Shown here piece after piece: positions 24,061-35,010 of a stretch of DNA of 64,000 bases (the first letter of the stretch is position 1; each line of letters begins with the position of its first letter). Below the pieces are notes generated by a model. The model made no database searches and had not been told where the DNA came from. It worked only from the letters and a program-made list of their open reading frames with translations. Origin of the DNA: Lepas anatifera (taxonomy: Eukaryota > Arthropoda > Thecostraca > Lepadidae); the NCBI GenBank assembly GCA_034440635.1, contig JAOTON010000391.1, forward strand, positions 310,001 to 374,000, given 5' to 3'. The translations under genes were made by a program, and so were the position numbers.

Positions 24061-25017
24061 AATTACCTCTTTGACCCTCCGGTTTTTCGGGCGGCAAGAA
24101 AAAACGGCGACGCGAAGCACCGGCACTTGGCACCACTTATTCTTGATCGATTCCGCAAGAATCGCCCAAAAATTTTGGCTTGGGTCATCTCAGGTCAGGT
24201 CATCAGTGCAGGTTAAGTGACCTTACCTCAAAAAATGTTGAAGGTGGCATAAGTAGGAAATGGGTGAATCTATCGGATTGAAACTTATAGCACATAATGG
24301 CCCCACCGAGTTCTCCAAGAAGTTCCGGGATTTTTCATATCGATGACATAAGGTCAAATACGGACCATGACCTCTCCATTGGAAATACAGAGGAAAACAG
24401 AAAATGGTTTGTATTTGTGTAGATAAAGGTAATAATACCTTCATATTCTCCAAATCGAAGTATCTTAGGTCCCTTTTTAGGTTCATGTTGCAATTTTTGA
24501 CCTGTGACCTCTGAGAGATCATCCGAAGCTGCTTAAGCAGTTTTGAGACTTAGGTCAATAACTTTGCATGAAATGATGATACAACTTTTATGTTTATACC
24601 ATTGCGTTTAGATTGCTATTGCCAGTCGATTGATAGGCATATGGACTATGCTAAGTCAAAAAGTGACCTTGACCTGACCTGAAGTCAGGTGATTTGTGTT
24701 TTAACCTAGTATGCTCATATTATACATCATTCGATTCCCCGTGACGAGAGAGAGAGCGAACAGTGTCTACAAAATTATTATGACTCAACGCTGTCAGACG
24801 CTAGAGTTTGCTCAAAATACCAACTTCTTTGACCTGCCATGACCTCAATGTTGATCTGACCCAAAAAGTGACTAATACAGTGTCTTCCTGAATTTGTATG
24901 AGCTATCCACCAGGGTTCGCGTTCTTTCGCTATCCTGCATAGAGGACGAGTTCGAGAGGGGGTGTTCAAACACCCCCACCAGGGCGAAGGTGACTCGGAG
25001 GCCCACCGGGGCGCAGG
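24061..25017 (-). mobile_element. TTAA-type element (subfamily B) inside the satellite-bearing hAT
   Basis: The right end GGGGCGCAGG is followed by TTAA (25018-25021). The left end near 24061 is degraded (ATTACCTCTTTGACCC). The interior matches 8578-9414 and 26951-27934, including GGTCAGGTCATCAGTGCAGG. Confidence 0.7.
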
Positions 25018-26950
25018 TTAACTGATTCAGTTCACAAAAATGTTTTAAATGGGTAAAGAACATAAAATTTGGCGCCCCCAGCCGGCCTAAAAATGGCGCC
25101 CCCTGGCCATGAAGGTGGCGCCCCCCAGCGCTGCGGCCCCCTAGCGAAAATTCCTGGATCCGCCCCTGATCTTTACAATTGCATTTTTTGAGCATATCGT
25201 TGGGAATTCTACTGCGATGGAACTCCCCTGGAGCTATAGAAGGGCATGTAATCTCTAACAGCAGCACATTGATGGGGGATACCGGTTCTCCGATGGGAAA
25301 AGCGGAGCACTCGGAAGAGTCGCACCTTTTTGTACCTGATTCGTTTGCGAACATCAGCGAGAACAAACATTTGTACTTACAAACGCAAGCGAGTACAAAC
25401 ATGTGTGCATACCAATATTTCCGCTTTTGGACATAAGTTTTTGCGGTACTCAGTTCAACGAAACCTTTCAATAAGTTTATCGTCATTTCATGGAATGTTA
25501 AAAAATTATTAGTTGGTACATTTCTAGTACCAGTTGATGCAATGTAGTTTGCCTATCTCCTCGAATTGGGGGCGCAGCAGCAGCGTAGCTGGCTGCCACG
25601 CAGCCGGCCCGGGTTCAAGGCCCGGCAACTTCCCTGAACAAGGAGCAAGCTGGCCCCCGAGAAAACCTTCCAACAGGGTAAGAGTTGGAGACGCCATATG
25701 ACCCTGGCAGTTGGTGTGGCGATAACAGGGGCGCAGCCAGACCTTTGGTATGGGAGCACACCACTTTTGAGGGGCATCCCGGGAGAAAAAGGGCACTTTT
25801 TTAACGTAATCTAAAAAAGTTACTATATCTTAATTTATATCAACTTTTGGGTACTTTTGGCTGAAGAAAAATGTCAATGGGGCATTGACGGAGAAGGAAA
25901 AAATGATTAAAACCGGAAAGAAGTGTCACCGAAATATCATGAAAGTAGCCAAAAGACGACTGTTTCGGATACATTCAAGCCAACTCATGCAAGTACTTAA
26001 CATCAGAGAAATCAGTATAACCTGTGATATATGTCGCTATGTGCAAAGTAAGACATTGGAGTCGAAACATGATTTGTTATGCCCTCTGGTTTTGCCCTGA
26101 CGAGTGAGCCCTGGTTGAACGCGGGTTAAGTTCCCCAGTCCCCACAATGGCCGTGGGAGGAGTGGCCTAGTAACATTGGAAGAATACAATTTTGCTGCCA
26201 GAATAATTTTGGAGATACCTTTTTAACGTATTTATCAAGTTCAATATTTTCAAAGACCGGTCCTAGTTGGAGTAAGGAATAGGCGAACAGGCCGGTGGTT
26301 TGGTTGGAAATGGTGTGACAGGGCTGAAAATTGTGAAAACTAGTTCTTCATTTAAATCAATTAGTAGAAATCCTGATTTAGGAGACTGTGTTCTGAGCTC
26401 AGGGGCACATGCCTTTTTATCACCCCCTTCCCAGAATAAACCAGTGTAATAAGCAATTTATATAACCAGGGGTGCCTGGGCATCACAAGCCGTTTTAGCG
26501 ATGGCTCACTCCTCGTTAGCTCCATTTTACAAGAAGAGTTTGATCGTGCTCTTATTCCCCATCTATTCAAGACCAGCTCAGGTGGCTCCCTAGTGTGGAC
26601 CAAAGCCCTTAGTAGCCTCCCCCACCCCCATCCCCTCAGAAGTGCATCCACGGAATAGACTAGCTCAGTGACCCCCCCCCCCGAGGTGATGGGAGTTGGC
26701 CTTGTCTTCGTATTCTCTGTCTATTATAGACCAGCTCAGGGGGCCTCAGATGCAGAACAGAGCCCCCAGAGCAGCTTATGCTTTACCCAGGGACTAGACT
26801 AGCTCAGTGACCCCAGAGATGGGGTCATCAGACTAGCTCAATGGGCCTCAGATAGGCTCATAGGGCCTTGAACCAGCACAAGGAGTCCCAGAACAATTTA
26901 AGGCGCCAGATCACCTCGGGGGGAGGGGGAGGGGGCTCAGCCCAACTGAA

Positions 26951-27934
26951 TACCCGCCCCGATGGGCCTCCGAGCCACTTTCGCCCTGGTGGGGGTGTTT
27001 GAACACCCCCTCCAACTCTGGGAACTATGCGGGATAACGAAAAAATACGAAAGCCGGTGGATAGCTCATACAATTCCATGAAAAACTATGTCGGCCACTT
27101 TTTTGCTCATGCCGATATTGAGGTCATGACAGGTCAAAGAAGGTGACATTTTGAGTAGAGTTTTTGGTCTCTAGCGTCTGACGGAGTCGAGTTAGAATAA
27201 TTTTTAGACATCATTTGCTTCCTCCCGTCACGGCAAATCGAATGATATATAATATGACCATGCTAGGTCAAAACACAAAAATGGCCTGACCTCAGGTCAG
27301 GCCAAGGTCACTTTCCGACCTAGCATATTCAATATGCATTTCAATCGACTCGCAATGGCAATCCAAACGTAACGGTATCAAAATAAAAGCTGTATCATAA
27401 TCCCTGCAAAGTTATTGACCTAAGACTAAAAACTGCTTAAGTAGGGCCCCAGATGACCTCTCAGAAGTCACAGGTCAAAAATTGCAGCATGAACCGGGAA
27501 AGCCCAGGATAGTACGATTTGGTGAATATTAAGGTATTCTCAGCTGCTCTGTATCTACACAAATACAACCCATTTTCTGTTTTTTTCATGCTTTTCTAAT
27601 GGAGTTCACAATCCACACCTGACCCTAGGTCATCGATATGAAAAATCCCGGAATACATTTTGCATCACTCGATGGGCCCATTATGTGGTATAAGTTTCAA
27701 CCCGATAGATTCACCCATTTCTTACTTATGCCACCTTAAACATTTTTGGAGGTGAGGTCACTTGACCTGCACTGGTGACCCGACCTATGATGACCCAACT
27801 TAAAAAAATTTGAAAAAAGTTGCGGAATGAATTAAGGGTAAGGTGTGCAAAGTAGGGCGGTGCTTTGCTCCGCTGTTTTTCGTACTGGCGGAAAAACCCC
27901 AGGGGGTGTTCAAAAACCCCCACCGGAGCGAGGG
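26951..27934 (+). mobile_element. TTAA-type element (subfamily B)
   Basis: The right end CGGAGCGAGGG is followed by TTAA (27935-27938). The left target has mutated to TGAA (26947-26950). The interior, rich in TGACCT/AGGTCA, matches 24061-25017 in reverse and the fragment at 6200-6870. Confidence 0.75.
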
Positions 27935-27938
27935 TTAA

Positions 27939-28972
27939 AGAACTCTCACAAGCTCAGCGTTCAGACCAGCTCAGGATACCCCCATGGCCCATACCAGGTC
28001 AGGGCACCCACAGAACACAGAACTGCTCTTGGGCCCCAGATCAGCTCTTGGGCCCCAGATCAGTTCAGGGGCCTCAAGTCAGGCCAAGGGGCAAGATCAA
28101 GTCAGTGTGCTAAATCAGCTCAGGGATCCCTAACCAGGCCGGGGCACATTCAGTTTAGGAGCCCTAGAACTGCCCAGGGGACACCAGATCGGCCCACAGG
28201 GCACCAGATCAGCTTCGGGGACAAGGAATCAGATCAGTGGTCCCCAACCAACTCGGGACCCAGATCAGCTCGGGGTACCAGATCAAGTCAGGAGGCACTT
28301 AATCAGCTCAGGAGCCCCATACCAGCTCAGGGGCTCTTATCAGCCTATGTGGGCCCGGCTCAGTTCAGGGCGCCAGAGTGCTGAAGAAATTACTTCATCA
28401 ACTCAGGAGGCCCAGATCAGCTAAAAAAGGCACCAGATTGGCTTAGGGGACACCAAACTAGCTCAAGGGGCGCCAGGCTAGCTCAGAGGGCATAAAATGG
28501 GCTTATGAGGCTCAATGATGACTCAGGAGACCCCAGATCGACTCAGGGGGTATTATCTTAGCTAAGGGGGCAACATATCTGCTCAGGGGGCACCAGGTCG
28601 ATCAGTCCGGGGGCCTAGATCAGCTTTTAGTCCCCAGACTAGAGCAGAGGCATATATCAGTTCAGGGAACACAAGGTCAACTCAGGGTGCACCAGATCAT
28701 CTAAGGAGACATCAATAACCAGCCCAGGAGGCACCTGATCAGCTCAAGAGGTACCATATTGGCTCGGGGGACAGTAGATCAACTCCGGGAGGCATGAGAT
28801 TAGTTCAGGGGGCCAGATCAGTTTGAAGGGCACTTAAACAGTTAATAGGGCACCAGGCAAGCTCGGAGGCATCAGACTAGCTCAGAGAGCATAATATAGG
28901 TTCAGGAGGCCCAATAATTTGCTCAGTGGGCACCAGATTGACTCAAGGGGCACCATATTAGCTTAACACGCG
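27939..28972 (-). repeat. 20 bp minisatellite, inverted relative to 755-1990
   Basis: Units such as GGGGCACCAGATCAGCTCAG repeat with a period near 20 bp. They are the reverse complement of the array in hAT-like copy 1. Remnants continue on the far sides of the two nested elements (about 26560-26900 and 29886-29975). Confidence 0.85.
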
Positions 28973-28976
28973 CACT

Positions 28977-29881
28977 GGAGGGGGCCTCGGAGGCCCCCAC
29001 CTGTTTTTCCAAGGTGGCCGGAGAACCGCGCGTAGCCGCGAAACGATACTTGGTCATATTTAACAGAATTTAATAGCGCGTCGATTGGTGAAAACTTTTT
29101 GAAAATCGGTCCGAAAATTTTTTGACTTATAGGCTTTCAAAGTCAGACCTGCATTTTGAGATCGCCGTAAATGCGCCGTCGGACCAGTTAGCTTGCCTTG
29201 GAGACCGAGTGGTGACGTCATAACTCCATATAACCGGGATTATATGTCAAGGTCACTTCACATGAAAGTCAAAGTCAAGGTCAAAGGTCACAGGTCAAGG
29301 TCATATCTGCACTTTCAAGGTCACTGACCACTGTGCGTCCGGCTGAATGACGTTACCTGGTCTGACATATATTATGCTATGACGTCATCGATAGGGTACC
29401 CCAACACAAAGGTCAAGGTTAAAGGTCAAGGTCAAAGGTCATTTGCAAAGGTCAATCCTCATTTCCCGCCAAAAAGAGGCTATAGTGTTAGTCGAAGTGC
29501 ACATTATAAGTAGTATACTATATTGCGACCTTAAAGGTCAATGACCTTGAATGACCTTGACCCAAAAGTTGTGGGGAAGCCTCTTTGAGACCTCTTCTCT
29601 ATGAACCTTATCCGCCTTTAGCTTATTCCCGCCATTTTCCCGCAGAATCACAGCATTTACCAATCGATCCCCATCATGGCCAATATTTGACCTTTAAGAC
29701 CTCGTTTGACCTTGAAGATATTGACCTAGGTCAATGAAAATTGGTCATCATGTAAATCACCATAGCCCCCACCCACCTGCCAAGTGGCGTTTTTCTACAC
29801 CTCTTAGTTTCCGAGATCTTACGGGGGCCTACCAGGCCCCCTCCAGTGCGCGTTAGTGCCAGACCCCCTCCAGTGCGGGTG
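28977..29881 (+). mobile_element. TTAA-type element (subfamily C), rich in DR1 motifs
   Basis: TTAA flanks both ends (28973-28976 and 29882-29885). The ends are CACGCGCACTGGAGGGGG and CCCCCTCCAGTGCGGGTG, matching at 17 of 18 positions as inverted repeats. The interior has runs of AGGTCA, including AGGTCAAAGGTCA at 29278-29290 and 29429-29441. It has no coding sequence. Confidence 0.88.
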
Positions 29882-30310
29882 TTAAAGGGCACGTGATCAG
29901 CTCAAGGGGCCAAAACCAGCTCAGTGGGCACCAGATGAGCTCAAGGGGCACCAGATTATCTCCGCCCGTACGATTACGATCAAGAGCGACGATGAGGCAA
30001 TAGCTGGAAACGGATTACGTACCCATACTCTTCCTGGGTGCTTGGAAAGGCGACAGAATACCCTAGCTGACCAAAAAAGGCATTAAACTGTCAAACCATA
30101 GCTTTTATAGCTAAATGCCATCTAGTTGCATCAAGGTTCAACGGCGTAGGGCACTAAATTTCAAGCGGCACGGCCCAAAAGGGGTACACAGCCTAGCGAT
30201 AAAAGGCCACCCCGGCACCGATGGGGGCACGTGCCCCTTGTGCCCACTCCCCCTGGCTGCGTCTCTGGTCGATAAGCCCCGGAATTATTATCTCCTCGAA
30301 TAAAGGTTTT

Positions 30311-31269
30311 ATGTATGGCTCCAAGAACCCTATATATACTTTTTTGTAAATATTGATATCTATCCATATCACAATACAATCAATATTGATGTCGCTAGCG
30401 CCGCTCTCCATACAGGAGTGCAAACTGTTTTCAATGGTAAGAATTGTCTCCACAATAAGTGCCGGAATCCTTGCCCCCCCTAAACTTTCCGGCTAGATCC
30501 GCCCCTGAGCGGCGGTGGATTCAGTTCGTCAGTTACATTCAGTCAAAATTCAGTTACAGGGTGAATGGAACAAAATTCATTTCAGCTTGGCCACCCTGTT
30601 AACTTTCTATCCCTCAGTGCACTCCGTAGACTTTCGTGCCTTTTGGTCATCTAGCGGCACAGTTGTATACCAAAGGTTACAAGAGACGTCGCAAGAACTG
30701 TGGCTGATTTCATTTGTGGATAGTTTAATCTGTGTGTGGTTTGTTCATTCGGGTGGATGTTGTGCATCAGCTGTGGGCGCTTTTAAGTGTGGGCGATTTC
30801 AAATGTGGTCATATTTATCTCTCCTTAACAGGGCATTTTGTGGCCTATTTGAGCTGTGGGCAAAATAATGTGTGGGCAATTTAAGCAGTGGGCGATTTTG
30901 GTGCGGACGATTTTGACTGTGGGCGATTTTAGCCGTGGTCAAATTAAGCTGTGGTCGTTTCGTTTGTGGGCAATTTGAGGTCTCCCCTCTCCAGCGCAAG
31001 GCCTTTGAGAGGAGGTACAGTCATTAGGGCATATGACCGATTTCGATGACGTCATTAGTGAACTCACTGAAAAGTTCCACTTGAAGACAATAGAAATTGG
31101 CTGTTTTTACTCCTCATTTAGAGGTCTATATACCCAATTTACAGTAACAGCTTATACATCATAAGAAAGCTTATTGAATTTTCTATTGAGCGTTTATCTA
31201 CCAATTAGTCGTCAAATGCCTCCTTAGCCCCCTAAAAGTAGGATCAAAAACTTGCCTCCAGGAAGGTTA
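30311..31269. other. Unassigned, with a lone hAT-like terminus and a minisatellite
   Basis: GGCTAGATCCGCCCCTG at 30491-30507 is a hAT-like right end without a visible partner. No gene is seen. Confidence 0.4.
30771..30981 (+). repeat. Degenerate 16 bp minisatellite
   Basis: About a dozen units resembling GTGGGCGATTTTAGCC recur with a period of 15-17 bp, clearest at 30887-30981. Confidence 0.7.
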
Positions 31270-31345
31270 ACTTCGGCCGTATACCTTGCGGTCGCGATAG
31301 TGTAGTGCATAACACGGCTGTCTTTCACGCGGTAGAGTAGAGTTC
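31270..31345 (+). repeat. tRNA-like sequence (tRNA pseudogene or SINE head)
   Basis: The stretch has an A-box-like ATAGTGTAGTGCATAAC, an anticodon-arm-like CTGTCTTTCACGCGG, and a perfect B box GAGTTCGAATCTC. The order resembles tRNA-Glu/Asp, but the acceptor and T stems have mismatches, so a working tRNA is unlikely. A T-rich tail follows. Confidence 0.5.
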
Positions 31346-31475
31346 GAATCTCACTAGGGACATAAATCTGTTTGTTTGTTCTTGCCCATTTCGATGTATT
31401 CTTCAGTATCAAAAGAGTTTTATTGATAATAATATCCTAACACAGGCTTAATAAAAACTATTTTTTTAGGATAGG

Positions 31476-31784
31476 CAATGGCAGATCTAGGACGTTATTT
31501 GGGGAGGGCTATGGGCGAGGTGGGAGCGGATTTTTCTTTTGCATCGCAGACCTAGTGTAAACTTTTTGTACGGGGCAACACTTTTCACTCGAAAGGCGGA
31601 TGATCATTTCATCCCTGGGGAGGGAGGGGGGGCAAAACAGTATCCAGCCCGACGGTGTGGGCGGGGGAGGGGGGTCAACAGAGCCTTAATTACTGAAAAC
31701 ATGTTTTTTTAATCTATGGGCAAAGGGGAAACAGCAGGTTGGAGGGGGAAAATATATATTTCCCCTCCCCTGGATCCGCCCCTG
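31476..31784 (+). mobile_element. Probable hAT-like MITE
   Basis: The left end CAATGGCAGATCTAGG pairs imperfectly with the right end CCTGGATCCGCCCCTG. No matching 8 bp duplication was found. A phrase in the interior (CAGACCTAGTGTAA, about 31546) recurs just outside at about 31814, so the boundaries may be wrong. Confidence 0.45.
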
Positions 31785-32399
31785 AGTGGGAACGGTGAAT
31801 GATTTGCTTTGCAGACCTAGTGTAACCTATTTTCGAGGGGCGGCACGTTACGTTTGGGAGGGGGTGGGGGGGCAGGCTGCCTCCCTAAGGTGCGCTACTG
31901 GCGAAAGGGTTGAAACCTCCCCAGCTGTTACTGACCTACTGACCGAGGGGATTCGCCCCCTCTCCCGCCCCAGCTAACTCAGCTTCTTTAAAAAGGAAAA
32001 ATTGAATAACGTTGCATTTTATTAAACACTGGGTGGTCAGTAGACTCTCTGGCTGCACTGGCCCTTCAGCTGAGGGGAAGTCAAAGTCAAGTTCAATGAT
32101 ATTTACTGCAAAGCTTATCAATATGCGCTTACAGGCGTTTGCAATTAGCTGGTTGTACTTCGCCTTTTCCCAATCGCGATTTTAAATGTGAAAAGGCATA
32201 GGAAAGTAAACTGAATTACTACGCCACCCCTTCCCTTCCCGAAGTGTCCACGTAAGTGAGGTAAATTAACGCAGTAGAGTTGAATGAGTTTGCTGAGCTC
32301 AACTCATCAGTATGCAAGCAGGCTGTGATAACGCGTGATTGGATGAAAATACGGTTCCTAGGAAAAGGCAAGGGGGATGGAGTTTTCAAAGGTAAAGTA
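31785..32399. other. Unassigned sequence
   Basis: G-rich at the left, otherwise ordinary. No gene is supported. Confidence 0.3.
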
Positions 32400-32483
32400 A
32401 GTGGCGTAGCCAGAAAGGGCGCTATGAGGTCTGTCCTGCAAAACGATTGCTTATCGCCTTAATCGAATACTGGCTACGCCACT
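32400..32483 (+). mobile_element. Very short hAT-like MITE (about 84 bp)
   Basis: GTGGCGTAGCCAG at the left and CTGGCTACGCCAC at the right are perfect 13 bp inverted repeats, the common hAT-type CAGTGGCGTAGCCAG end. No target duplication was recognised. Confidence 0.6.
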
Positions 32484-32514
32484 GAGCAGAGAGTGGCATG
32501 CACACTCCATCCCG

Positions 32515-32562
32515 GTTGCATCAAGTACCAGTGAGGGATTCGAACCCACGTGAGCAATGCCA
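32515..32562 (-). repeat. tRNA-like B-box fragment
   Basis: On the minus strand, CACGTGGGTTCGAATCCC is a perfect B box in a T-arm-like hairpin. No complete cloverleaf could be drawn, so it is a SINE or tRNA fragment. Confidence 0.45.
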
Positions 32563-33490
32563 TACTCTCTAGGAAAGAAGAGGCATGTGAGGAGAAGGCA
32601 AATAAATGAAAAGGAATTGGAGGACGAACATACCGTGCATACCGTGCACTGAAAATCATGGTCAGAGAACAAGAGATAGTATTATCAACATCATCCCATT
32701 TTTTCATTTCCTTTTTACGTAACAAATGGTCAACAGAAACAAAAATAACAAAAAGACTGCGAAAAAAATCAGCATGGCAAAACGGAACTATAAAACTAGA
32801 TAGACAAAATTTCAGAAGCAAGAAGCACAAATAATCAATCAACGCAAAACAAATGAACGTAAATGTTATTGGATGAGAACAATTTAGTTGTTGCTAAACG
32901 GTATAGTAAACAAAAACAAATCATCAAAGAAGGAAACAAAATAAAAGAAAATACAAAGCAAAAACAACACTTTTCACCCAAAAGGCGGATGATCATCGCA
33001 TCCGAAACGGTAATCCCATCCACCAGTAATCCCATCGTACAGTCTCCAGCTCCAACAGTGTCCAGCTATGAATTTACTATAAGCACCACAACATTCGGTG
33101 GGGGACTTAGGCCCCCTGGTCATCCTTGTATACACCACTGGGTACGGCTATATTGATAACCCAAAAAATCTATTATCTTCACACAGAAGGGATGGACAGT
33201 GACAATTCAGTGCAATTGTTCTGGGACATACAGAGCATGCAAACTTTTGGTTCTTCCAAATATATTGACCAGAAACAGTTCGGGCAAATTGCTTAATGAA
33301 AGAGGAATACAAATTCAGATTCTGAATAAAGATTACAATCCAGAGCATGATGAAACAAAGGTTCAGTACATCTGGATGAGTGATATTTTCTTCATAAAAT
33401 ATATGTGTTAAACAATTAATAATTCACATCTCATTTGAGGCTGATAGGTAGGCAGAATCATCAATTATGCTTCTGCATGAGTGATCAGCA
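32563..33490. other. Unassigned, AT-rich
   Basis: No supported gene. At about 33030-33142 there is a fragment (CAGCTATGAATTTACTAT...GGCCCCCTGGTCATCCTTG) related to the MITE at 45230-45370. Confidence 0.35.
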
Positions 33491-33664
33491 TCTCAGATTC
33501 TTGGCTGAGATGTTCAAACTAAGACAAAATAGCTCAGATGTTTTCCTGTGTGCACAGTCTCTCCGGCCTGCCACCTAGCGGGAAGACTAGCCTACTATGC
33601 ATGCATAGTGGAAGCAATCTGAGCTATTTGGTCTCAGTTAGAACATCCTAGCTCAGAATCTGAG
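33491..33664. mobile_element. 174 bp hairpin MITE
   Basis: About 48 bp at the left (CTCAGATTCTTGGCTGAGAT...) is the inverted repeat of about 48 bp at the right, with few mismatches. Near the centre, CTATGCATGCATAG is a perfect palindrome. The whole could fold into a long hairpin. Confidence 0.7.
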
Positions 33665-33860
33665 TTGCCAATAACCCCCCTTGCTGTACATGCACCAAAA
33701 GTCTGCATCCCCTCTACAAAATTCCAACACTGGACCTTATTTAATTTAGACAGTTCGAATATTCTGTATTCCCATCCCCCCTTCTGATTCCAACTTTTGG
33801 GAGCCCCTGCATTAATACATCAGAGGTAGTATTGATACCAGTTAACCACACCAGCTTTAA

Positions 33861-34886
33861 CCCGCGCCCCACCGGGGGTCCGGCGCCACCTTCGCCCCAC
33901 CGGGGGGCCATCGATGGCCCCCTCTAACTCCGAAAATATGGGCGTTAGCGCAAATCTGCAAAGTGCAATAGAAAGCTCGCGTGAATTCAGTAAGAAACTA
34001 CTTCGCATGTTTTAGTGCTCAGGTCAATGGTTTGACCTCCAGAGGTCAAATTAGGTCGAGATCGGCTATTTTCACTCAAATATGCAATGATTAAGCAAAC
34101 TGGGCATAACTCTTATGTCATTAGAGCTATTGAGGCCTGGTAAAGTACATTTGATAGCAAATTGCCAGTACTTTTTCCGCTATGTGGAACGTAAAGACCT
34201 CCCGCCAGTGGTTTGACCGCCAGAGGTGACCTCGTGACCTAATATGACCTGAGGTCACGAAAGGACAAAAAGTAACCTTGCCGTATACCAAATGAAAGCC
34301 AGTGACAAGACAAACACGATGGTGTTTGTTTCACCGCTCTAGCCCAATTAGGTCAAAAGTTATTGTCAAAATACTGTTTTTGACCTCTGGTGACCTTGGA
34401 TGACCTTGGAAAAGTCAAAGGGCAAATATGACCCCTGGGATCCGTGAAAGGGTGTCCAAAAAGGTTGTTCTGAGCAGTTTGAGTATTTGCAATCATTTTT
34501 GTGGCTTTTATATCATGAAATAGCTTTTCCCCATGCTTTGTCAATGGGAGAGGCCGCCTCGTGACCTGACCTCAGGGCACAAAATCGAAAAAATCCCGGA
34601 TATACACCTTGTAGACCCTGGAGGGGTCATGAAGTGTAGGAAGTTTCAAATCGATCGACTTTGAAATGTAGCTCTTACAGAGCTCTAAAGGTGAAGTGAG
34701 GTGACCTTGGTTGACCTCGTCTTGTGACCTGACCTTGGGTGACCCGGGGTAAAAAATTTCAGGGATGATGGGAAAATGATGCAGTGAGAGGTAGAGCCCT
34801 CAACCGCGGTGCTGCGCCTCGTCGTTTTTCTGCTATCCCGGAAAAACCTTAGGGGGGCCATCGATGGCCCCCCGGTGGGGCGAGAG
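33861..34886 (+). mobile_element. Intact TTAA-type element (subfamily D), reference copy
   Basis: TTAA flanks both ends (33857-33860 and 34887-34890). The ends CCCGCGCCCCACCGGGGG and CCCCCGGTGGGGCGAGAG are inverted repeats with two mismatches. It is 1,026 bp, AGGTCA-rich and noncoding. It lies in an intron of the THAP gene, about 30 bp from a splice donor. Its plain TTAA at 34091-34094 is the empty counterpart of an insertion at 16857. Confidence 0.88.
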
Positions 34887-34923
34887 TTAAATACCACTAA
34901 TTGAGTCAAAGTTATTTACTAAC

Positions 34924-35010
34924 CTTTCTGTCAGCACCTGGTCAACCAGCTGGTGGTCTGATCTTCTCTGGTTCTGTGCACACCTCTCAGAAGCAGGCGC
35001 ACATACACTC
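34924..35010 (-). CDS. THAP-domain gene, second exon (predicted)
   Basis: On the minus strand an 87 bp open stretch lies between a strong acceptor (TTGCTTTTCAG, ending at 35011) and a strong donor (AAAG|GTTAGT). It joins the THAP exon in frame: that exon ends with two bases of a codon and this one begins with the third. It encodes 29 residues of no recognised domain, with several charged positions and a VDQVLTE stretch, and leaves the phase unchanged. The exon is inferred from splice signals and phase, not from homology. The subfamily D element begins just past its donor. Confidence 0.6.

Larger units (their letters stand above)
18707..25168 (+). mobile_element. 6.46 kb hAT-like non-autonomous transposon carrying a satellite
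   Basis: The left end is CAGGGGCGGATCCGGGGGG and the right end CCTGGATCCGCCCCTG. A perfect 8 bp duplication, ATCTTTAC, flanks it (18699-18706 and 25169-25176). Inside are the GGCGCC satellite (about 18760-21660), a second degenerate array (22255-22900), AT-rich sequence, a nested TTAA element (24061-25017) and a short right-end stretch with three more GGCGCC units (25072-25140). No transposase is visible. Confidence 0.85.
25726..30267 (-). mobile_element. hAT-like non-autonomous transposon, copy 2 (inverted)
   Basis: The left end is CAGGGGCGCAGCCAG and the right end CTGGCTGCGTCTCTG. The flanking octamers are GGCGATAA and GTCGATAA, matching at seven of eight positions. Read on the minus strand it follows 482-4189: the right-end sequence of copy 1 is at 25735-26410, the 20 bp array in the middle, and the left-end sequence of copy 1 at 29985-30260. 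It carries two TTAA elements at positions different from the one in copy 1. No transposase is visible. Confidence 0.85.
25552..30310 (+). mobile_element. tRNA-like SINE (family B), split by the second large hAT-like element
   Basis: The left part (about 25552-25725) has a B-box-like GGGTTCAAGG and ends CCATATGACCCTGGCAGTTG. After the hAT-like insertion, sequence resembling the SINE continues at 30276-30310. An uninterrupted relative lies at about 50320-50470, and a fragment at about 42940-42990. The exact SINE start is uncertain. Confidence 0.6.

Noticed and set aside
31270..31345. Functional tRNA-Glu gene
   Set aside because: A and B boxes are present, but the acceptor and T stems have mismatches, so a pseudogene or SINE head is more likely.
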